From JAWODU01 sp046483125 (lineage in GTDB: Bacteria; Verrucomicrobiota; Kiritimatiellia; UBA8416; JAWODU01), in the NCBI GenBank assembly GCA_046483125.1, contig JAWODU010000087.1:1-9456 (forward strand): DNA of 9,456 bases, written 5' to 3'. The notes beneath the pieces are model-generated. The model made no database searches and was not told the origin of the DNA. It was given only the letters and a program-made list of their open reading frames with translations. Position 1 is the first letter of the stretch. Every line of letters starts with the position of its first letter. Of the stretch, positions 4,893 through 9,456 are shown one piece after another. The position numbers and the translations under genes are program-made.

Positions 4893-6230
4893 ATGAGAAC
4901 GGATGTTCTGGTTGTCGGGGGAAGTGCTGCAGGGATAGTCGCGGGCATTACTGCGCGGCGTCACTACGCAAAAAAGAAAATCATGGTTGCACGGCAGGAA
5001 GACCGTGTTCTTATTCCCTGCGGCATTCCTTACATATTCGGTACGGTGGGGAGCCCGGATAAAAACCTTATCCCGGATAAGGCCCTCGAATCCAACGGAA
5101 TTGATTTGTGCGTAGCCGAAGTGACACAAATCGATACGGGGGCGAAAAAGGCTGTTACGGTAAAAGACGATATTGACTACGAAAAGTTGATACTGGCGAC
5201 GGGTTCAATCCCGGTTGTGCCACCGATACCCGGAGTGGATAAGGATGGGGTTTTTGCAATCTACAAGGACGTTGATTACCTGGCCGGTTTGCAGGAGCGC
5301 TTGAAAGAAGCCGGCGACGTGGTGATTATCGGCGGGGGGTTCATCGGTATAGAATTCGCGGATGAAATCAAGAAAAGCGGCGTGCAAAACGTAACGGTAG
5401 TGGAAATGGAGGAACGCTGTCTCAGTCTTGCCTACGATCATGAATTCTGCATAGAGATGGAAAAACACCTGTCAAACAGGGGTGTAAAAATACTGACCGG
5501 CACAAAGGTTACGGCTATCAAGGGCAAAGAGACAGTGGGGTCGGTAACACTGGACGGCGGCAACGAGCTCAAGGCCGACGTAGTGATTCTGGGTATTGGC
5601 GCCAGGGCGAACGTGAATCTCGCGCGTGAGGCGGGTTTGAACATCGCCGGGAGCGGCTCAATAGCGGTTGATCGTAACATGAAGACTTCCGACGACAGTG
5701 TGTTCGCGTGCGGCGATTGTGCCGAAAAGTTTTCGTTTTTCGGCGGAAATCCTTCGCCGCTGAAGCTCGCGTCGATAGCCACGCTTGAGGCGCGAATTGC
5801 GGGCGCCAACGTCTACGGAATCAAGAGGGAGAACATCGGAACCGTAGGGGTATGGTCTACCCGTGTCGGGGACCTTGCACTGGCTACAGCCGGCATGACC
5901 GAGGCATCGGCATCGGCGGCGGGATACGAAGTTGCCGTCGGCCTGGTTGAAGGCCCCAACCGTCACCCTGGAAGCATGCCCGGCGCTCAGAAAACCAGGA
6001 TGAAACTTCTTTTCGAAAAATCCTCGGGCGTCGTGCTGGGGGGGCAGGTGCTCGGTGACGCCGGGGTGGGCGAGATCGTCAATACCCTCTCGGCATGCAT
6101 CCAGGAGAAAATGACTGCCGAGGATATGGCATTGTTCCAGACCGGCACGCACCCGGCGTTAACGGCATCTCCGATAGCCTATCCGCTTGTCAACGCCGCG
6201 GAAATAGCCATAGCGGCGATGAAAAGCTGA
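4893..6230 (+). CDS. FAD-dependent pyridine nucleotide-disulfide oxidoreductase, CoA-disulfide reductase/NADH oxidase type
   Basis: This 445-residue cytoplasmic flavoprotein transfers electrons from NAD(P)H through FAD to a single active-site cysteine. Domains in order are an FAD-binding Rossmann start (VGGSAAG, residues 8-14), the redox Cys43 in an IPCGIPY context that aligns with Cys43 of known CoA-disulfide reductases, an ATG motif at 102-104, an NAD-binding GGGFIG at 147-152, a second FAD motif (ACGDCAE) near 275, and the dimerisation domain with a THPALT segment near 418. The lone Cys, rather than a CxxxxC pair, places it with CoA-disulfide/persulfide reductases and NADH oxidases, not glutathione reductase. 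There is no C-terminal rhodanese domain. The exact acceptor (CoA disulfide, persulfide, polysulfide or O2) cannot be told from sequence. It diverges from the RACo-like gene. The start is backed by AAGG seven bases upstream. Confidence 0.88.
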   Translation: MRTDVLVVGGSAAGIVAGITARRHYAKKKIMVARQEDRVLIPCGIPYIFGTVGSPDKNLIPDKALESNGIDLCVAEVTQIDTGAKKAVTVKDDIDYEKLILATGSIPVVPPIPGVDKDGVFAIYKDVDYLAGLQERLKEAGDVVIIGGGFIGIEFADEIKKSGVQNVTVVEMEERCLSLAYDHEFCIEMEKHLSNRGVKILTGTKVTAIKGKETVGSVTLDGGNELKADVVILGIGARANVNLAREAGLNIAGSGSIAVDRNMKTSDDSVFACGDCAEKFSFFGGNPSPLKLASIATLEARIAGANVYGIKRENIGTVGVWSTRVGDLALATAGMTEASASAAGYEVAVGLVEGPNRHPGSMPGAQKTRMKLLFEKSSGVVLGGQVLGDAGVGEIVNTLSACIQEKMTAEDMALFQTGTHPALTASPIAYPLVNAAEIAIAAMKS

Positions 6231-6322
6231 CTCATCTCAAGTACGCATATCGAGCAACCGGCAACGCGGGCTAATCAACCCATGGCATTTCAGGAGTGAT
6301 TTTCAGCAGTAAGTTATACAGC

Positions 6323-6356
6323 TTGACTCAAGATCACGGATAATACTAATGTTAGT
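6323..6356 (+). promoter_or_regulatory. Possible promoter with overlapping palindrome upstream of the Trx/Grx-groES operon
   Basis: TTGACT at 6323-6328 could be a -35 element, with a weak -10 candidate around 6344-6352. That -10 area is covered by the perfect dyad ACTAA-TG-TTAGT (6345-6356), the placement expected of a repressor site. A second small palindrome, TTCAG-GG-CTGAA, lies at 6367-6378. The spacing is not ideal and the call is tentative. The rest of the 228-bp spacer (6231-6458) shows no gene and no clear terminator after the flavoprotein gene. Confidence 0.3.
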
Positions 6357-6458
6357 GTACGTGAACTTCAGGGCTGAATTGTCCTTGCAGGAAAGAGCAG
6401 AAGGGGTTTCAAAGGACAAGGCGGGATTATATATTATTGGCGGGGAGTGTAGACAGAA

Positions 6459-7058
6459 ATGCTTGTACGGATACAGGATCTGAATGATTTCAAAAAGCAG
6501 GAAAGGGTGCACCGGGATTACCTGGCACTGGCGTTCGTGGGGTCTTTTTCAGAGGCGTCGCAGAGAGCGCTGAGTGAGCTGGAAAAGTTTTCGAAGGATT
6601 ATAAGGACGTTCCTGTTTGCGTTGTGGATGTTACCGAAGTAAAGGGATTGCACAAGGACTACAACGTGAGCGAGGTGCCGACGGTGCTCATCCTGAAGAA
6701 CGGCAGGGAAATCAACCGTATTGAAGGGGTGGAAAGCGCATCGTTCTATGCTGTGCGACTCGGCGGCGCGGCGCCGGCTCATCTGGCTAAACCGTCCAAG
6801 AAGAAAAAACTGAGAGTAACAGTATATACCAGTCCGGGATGCCCGCCGTGCGGAATGGTCAAGAGTTACCTCAGGGAAAACGGGATTTCATTCAGAGCCG
6901 TGGACGTATCGCGGGACGAAAATGCGGCACGCGAGATCATGAGACGAAGCGGACAGCAGGCTGTACCGCAGATAGACATAAACGGCCGTATTGTGGTAGG
7001 ATTTGACAAAAGCAAACTGGCTCCCCTGCTGGGGATAAAGAGTGAAAGGAGTGGATAA
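6459..7058 (+). CDS. Thioredoxin-like/glutaredoxin fusion protein (degenerate Trx domain, CPPC Grx domain)
   Basis: This 199-residue cytoplasmic protein carries two thioredoxin-fold domains. Residues 1-105 resemble thioredoxin in order: a strand ending FVGSFSEAS (28-34) where WCGPC would normally stand, a central strand VCVVDV (53-58), and the cis-proline loop VPT at 73-75. No CxxC is present, so this half is probably a binding or scaffolding domain. A Lys-rich linker (111-118) leads to a glutaredoxin/NrdH-like domain with Cys128-Pro-Pro-Cys131 and the cis-proline segment AVPQIDING at 168-176, expected to reduce disulfides. GGGGAG precedes the ATG by 11 bases. The stop overlaps the GroES start (TAATG), so the two are co-translated. 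No flavin reductase domain is fused, but a flavin disulfide reductase is encoded just upstream and could supply electrons; that link is inference. Confidence 0.85.
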   Translation: MLVRIQDLNDFKKQERVHRDYLALAFVGSFSEASQRALSELEKFSKDYKDVPVCVVDVTEVKGLHKDYNVSEVPTVLILKNGREINRIEGVESASFYAVRLGGAAPAHLAKPSKKKKLRVTVYTSPGCPPCGMVKSYLRENGISFRAVDVSRDENAAREIMRRSGQQAVPQIDINGRIVVGFDKSKLAPLLGIKSERSG

Positions 7059-7342
7059 TGAAACTTCGACCGATGAACGGACGTGTAGTAGTAAAACCTT
7101 CCGGGTCTTCTGAAGAGACAAAGGGCGGGATCGTAATACCGGACACTGCTCAGGAAAAAAAGAAAGAGGGTAAAGTTATAGCCGTAGCGGAAGACGCAAC
7201 TGAAGAAGTGGCTGTAGGTGATCGGGTAATCTACAGGGAGTTCGGCGGAACGGAAATTAAGCTGGATGACAAAGACCTTGTTCTTCTGACCGCTGACGAC
7301 CTTGTTGCCAAGTACGAAGAGAAGGACAAGATTCCCGAGTGA
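7058..7342 (+). CDS. groES: GroES-type co-chaperonin (Cpn10)
   Basis: This 94-residue protein has the normal GroES length and fold signals: an RPMNGRVVVKP start, the mobile loop with KGGIVIPDTAQEK near residues 25-37, and the VGDRVIYREFGG segment near 53-64. It would form a heptameric lid on GroEL and help enclose folding substrates in the cytoplasm. Its start overlaps the preceding stop by one base and AAAGGAG lies six bases upstream. Its own end overlaps the next gene by four bases. No groEL follows, whereas groES and groEL are usually adjacent. Either groEL is elsewhere or this is an additional, specialised copy. No CIRCE-like inverted repeat was seen upstream, so classic HrcA control is not evident. 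Confidence 0.95.
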   Translation: MKLRPMNGRVVVKPSGSSEETKGGIVIPDTAQEKKKEGKVIAVAEDATEEVAVGDRVIYREFGGTEIKLDDKDLVLLTADDLVAKYEEKDKIPE

Positions 7343-7548
7343 CCGAGCAGGCGGAAAAGCGGGAGTGTAAATGGTACCGGGTATGCCCGATGAAGTTGTT
7401 TTTCGAGCGGGGGCAACTGGACGAGTATTGGATAAACAATTACTGTCACGGCGATCATGATTCGTGCGTCAGGTACGCAATGGAAGAAGAAGGCAGGCCT
7501 CACCCGGACAACATGCTTCCGGACGGAAGCATAGATAATACCCTGTAG
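7339..7548 (+). CDS. Small conserved-looking four-cysteine protein (possible metal or Fe-S binder)
   Basis: This 69-residue protein starts with GTG at 7339 in a GTGA overlap with the groES stop, so it is translationally coupled; AAGGA lies about 12 bases upstream. It has Cys10, Cys16, Cys36 and Cys43 (C-x5-C-x19-C-x6-C), a W/Y-rich helix-like middle and a HPDxMLPDGSID C-terminal segment. Similar short proteins with the CPMK, YCxGD and MLPDG signatures are remembered from strict anaerobes, but no function is established for them. The spacing of four Cys suggests a zinc or iron-sulfur site; this is inferred, not shown. It has no signal peptide or membrane segment. Its position after a glutaredoxin fusion and GroES points to a redox or protein-folding context. 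Confidence 0.75.
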   Translation: MTEQAEKRECKWYRVCPMKLFFERGQLDEYWINNYCHGDHDSCVRYAMEEEGRPHPDNMLPDGSIDNTL

Positions 7549-7549
7549 T

Positions 7550-8557
7550 TCACGGCGCGCTGATGTAGGTGAGAATACCCCGGGCGATGCCCTCGGCAAG
7601 CTTGTCCCGGTAATCGGGGTTGAGCAGGAGTTTTTCCTCCACGCGGTTGGACAGAAAGCCGCATTCCACCAGTACCGCCGGGCAGGGAGCTTCACGAAGA
7701 ACGTCAAACCGTGCCCTGCGGATACCGCGGTCCGGTCCGTCTGCTCTCTTCAGGAGTTCCCTGTGAACATAGTATGCCAGAAGCATGCTGGCCCTGTTGT
7801 GAGTATTGCCCGGATAAGTACGTTCGTCCTCCGTCCCGGATGTTGACGGACAGCCCGAAACGGGGAGAGTGTAGGTTTCGATGCCCGAGGCCCTTGAGTT
7901 GTGGGCGGAATTCGCGTGAATGCTCACAAATACGTCCGCGTCCAGCCGGCGGGCGGCGGCCGATCTTTCTCCGAGTGCCACGTAGACGTCGCTGTTGCGC
8001 GTAAGTCTTATGTCGCGCCCGTGCCGCAATAGTTTCCGTTTCACACAGCGCGCAATATCCAGTGTTATAGTCTTTTCCAGCGCGTTTCTTCGCCCTATCG
8101 CACCGCTGTCGGTGCCCCCGTGTCCGGCATCCAGCACAATAGTCTTGCAGGAGCGCGAATGCAGGACGGCCGATGAATCAAGCAGGGGGTCGATTGTGTT
8201 TGTAACATCGACGCCGGACAGGCTCCATGTTTCACTGCGAGTAACAACCGGGGAATTAAGCCAGATAAGTGTTCCGTTGAAAATAAATTTGCGGCTGTTC
8301 ATGTGAAAAACCGCGCTGGTGTTGCGGTCCTGTATGTAAAGCCGGTCATGTTGAATAAAAGGTTCAGGCAGGCCGTAATTGTCTGCGATTTCGTGGAGCA
8401 GTTGATAGCCTTTTTCGGGAACATCGGGGGCGGCGGCGGGTTCGTGTGATGAAGTACAGCTCATGGCAAAGAGAGACAGTAACGCCGGGACAAACACAAT
8501 GTCAGCCGAATAGCGGGCAAATGACAATATACTGCTGGTGACAGGTGCCGGCCTCAT
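7550..8557 (-). CDS. N-acetylmuramoyl-L-alanine amidase (Amidase_3), probable lipoprotein
   Basis: This 335-residue zinc amidase cleaves the bond between MurNAc and L-Ala in peptidoglycan. The C-terminal half (about 139-335) is the catalytic domain: zinc ligands His146 (LDAGHGG), Glu161 (LEKTITLD) and His214 (VSIHANS), and catalytic Glu298 (LVECGFLSN). The N-terminus has a hydrophobic run (about 20-33) and Cys34 in an AMSC lipobox-like context. Export and lipid anchoring are therefore likely, although Ala at -3 is less usual than Leu. Residues 50-130 form a beta-rich region resembling copper-amine-oxidase-type stalk domains, probably a wall or partner contact. AAGGAG eight bases before the ATG supports the start. 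Its stop lies one base from that of the convergent four-Cys gene, leaving no room for a terminator between them. Confidence 0.92.
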   Translation of the reverse strand: MRPAPVTSSILSFARYSADIVFVPALLSLFAMSCTSSHEPAAAPDVPEKGYQLLHEIADNYGLPEPFIQHDRLYIQDRNTSAVFHMNSRKFIFNGTLIWLNSPVVTRSETWSLSGVDVTNTIDPLLDSSAVLHSRSCKTIVLDAGHGGTDSGAIGRRNALEKTITLDIARCVKRKLLRHGRDIRLTRNSDVYVALGERSAAARRLDADVFVSIHANSAHNSRASGIETYTLPVSGCPSTSGTEDERTYPGNTHNRASMLLAYYVHRELLKRADGPDRGIRRARFDVLREAPCPAVLVECGFLSNRVEEKLLLNPDYRDKLAEGIARGILTYISAP

Positions 8558-8738
8558 GGTTTTAATCTCCTTGTATCCTGTCCCGATGATGTATTGTTCA
8601 CGGCTGGAATACCAGAGAAATCACCAACAGGACTGAATTGAAGCGCCCTGCTGGACAACGGAGGCTTATTAGGTTACACATGAGAATAGAGGAAAGAGCT
8701 GTAAAAACAGGCAGGCAGATTTCAGCGGAGGTAACGGG
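8558..8738. other. Divergent spacer with ribosome binding sites for both flanking genes
   Basis: The spacer holds AAGGAG on the minus strand (8567-8572) for the amidase and GGAGG on the plus strand (8727-8731) for the next gene. Both genes must be transcribed from here, but no hexamer pair was convincing enough to call a promoter. Confidence 0.5.
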
Positions 8739-9365
8739 ATGCGCACTTTTTCAATTGGTTCTCTGGTTCTGGGGTATGACGGGAAAAGCGGTCAGTTGCT
8801 GAAGGTTCATGACACGAAGCTGGGCATGGACGTTATCAGTTTCAGGAAAGCACCGGAGATGGAAATCAACGGAGAGCCGTTTCACATGGAGCTGGTGAAA
8901 CAGGACAACGATCCGGCTGACCCGGCATGGCAGTGTAATCTGCGCTCCGTTAAGCATCCCGCTGTCGGCTCGGCCGTGGGTTACGACGTCTTCCGCCAGG
9001 TTATAATCGGCAGTAAGTGTAAGCCGGGCGGCAACCATATTAATCCGCCCAACAGTCTTCATATAAGATACCGGCTTGGACGCTCGCGCGTTGACAGTTA
9101 CCACAGCCCGGTTCCTCACAGCGCCGGTGACCGGCCGATTCAGATGCCTGTGTGGCTGGATACGGTGGGCGTATTGTGCGGCCGAACTGAATGGTTTGGA
9201 AAGGAAACGACCATGATGCAGTCGGCTCTCGGGGGGTGCGGCCCCCGCTGTCATGTAGGCCACGAGGAAGGGCCCGTCAAAGAAGTGGTTCCTCACCTGT
9301 GGAACATGTACCGACGCTCCCACCCCGGCGTCCAGATGATACCGGGCGCGGTATATTATGTATAA
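8739..9365 (+). CDS. Protein of unknown function, possibly the truncated N-terminal part of a large beta-sandwich or glycoside-hydrolase-type protein
   Basis: The start is well supported by GGAGG seven bases upstream. The 208 residues begin with alternating beta-strand patterns (LGYDGKSGQLLKVHDTKLGMD, about 11-31) reminiscent of the N-terminal supersandwich of large carbohydrate-active proteins. There is no signal peptide. Later parts include SLHIRYRLGRSRVDSYHS near 107-124 and a Gly/Cys-rich stretch GGCGPRCHVGHEEGP near 164-178. The protein ends abruptly at a TAA after a beta-strand-like PGAVYYV, with no natural domain end, and the sequence that follows is AT-richer. It may have been cut short by a frameshift, nonsense mutation or rearrangement, or be a complete small protein of an unknown family. 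The family suggestion is an impression from the pattern only; no catalytic residues can be assigned. Confidence 0.6.
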   Translation: MRTFSIGSLVLGYDGKSGQLLKVHDTKLGMDVISFRKAPEMEINGEPFHMELVKQDNDPADPAWQCNLRSVKHPAVGSAVGYDVFRQVIIGSKCKPGGNHINPPNSLHIRYRLGRSRVDSYHSPVPHSAGDRPIQMPVWLDTVGVLCGRTEWFGKETTMMQSALGGCGPRCHVGHEEGPVKEVVPHLWNMYRRSHPGVQMIPGAVYYV

Positions 9366-9456
9366 ATTGTATGATCTTCATCTGAACGATTTTGATTTTG
9401 GCTGGATATCCGGAATGGATGGTGATCTGACGTGTAACATCGCAAATTAAGGTCCT
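9358..9456 (+). other. AT-richer tail with a 30-codon open frame overlapping the preceding stop
   Basis: An ATG at 9358-9360 overlaps the end of the preceding gene in the +1 frame and stays open for 30 codons to a TAA at 9448-9450. The encoded segment includes DFDFGWISGMDGD. It could be the frameshifted continuation of the truncated gene or chance reading; it is too short to decide. Six further bases complete the window. Confidence 0.25.

Noticed and set aside
6367..6378. TTCAG-GG-CTGAA palindrome
   Set aside because: A two-base loop is too tight for an RNA hairpin and there is no promoter element around it; mentioned only as a minor dyad.
8680..8799. 39-codon frame starting ATGAGAATAGAG before the last gene
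   Set aside because: It overlaps the well-supported start and GGAGG site of the gene at 8739 and has no recognisable content.

Overview
The window (about 9.5 kb, moderate GC) looks like chromosomal DNA of an anaerobic, probably diderm bacterium. No marker gene fixes the lineage. The anaerobe signal comes from a NifX-like/Mrp pair, a ferredoxin-domain corrinoid-activator (RACo) type ASKHA ATPase, a CoA-disulfide-reductase-type flavoenzyme and a CPPC glutaredoxin fusion. Short-period repeats in the spacers resemble those of some PVC-type and candidate-phylum genomes, which is only weak lineage evidence.

Layout. (1) 1-183 is the 3' end of a group II intron: the last 35 codons of its maturase, then domains V and VI with a bulged branch-point A. 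(2) 184-399 has no gene but holds three inverted-repeat structures, the last ending just before a strong Shine-Dalgarno. (3) 400-2498 (+) encodes a NifX/NafY-like protein, an overlapping Mrp/NBP35 ATPase and, after a repeat-bearing spacer, an MBL-fold hydrolase whose metal motif reads HxDxDH. (4) 2599-2796 is a possible 65-residue Cys-containing protein. (5) 2812-4674 (-) is the RACo-like activator; 4893-6230 (+) is the flavin disulfide reductase. They diverge from a 218-bp spacer carrying a perfect 7-4-7 palindrome. (6) 6459-7548 (+) is a tight operon with overlapping stops and starts: degenerate-thioredoxin/glutaredoxin fusion, GroES, and a small four-Cys protein. (7) 7550-8557 (-) is a probable lipoprotein N-acetylmuramoyl-L-alanine amidase, one base from the operon's end. 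(8) 8739-9365 (+) is a 208-residue protein of uncertain family that looks like the N-terminal part of a larger one, followed by an AT-richer tail.

How the genes fit together. Most of the accessory content concerns thiol redox and metal centres: cluster carriage (Mrp, NifX-like), low-potential electron transfer to a corrinoid protein (RACo), disulfide reduction (flavoenzyme, glutaredoxin) and a four-Cys small protein. The least familiar arrangement is the translationally coupled fusion-GroES-four-Cys operon without a neighbouring GroEL. No complete new defence or mobile system is visible.
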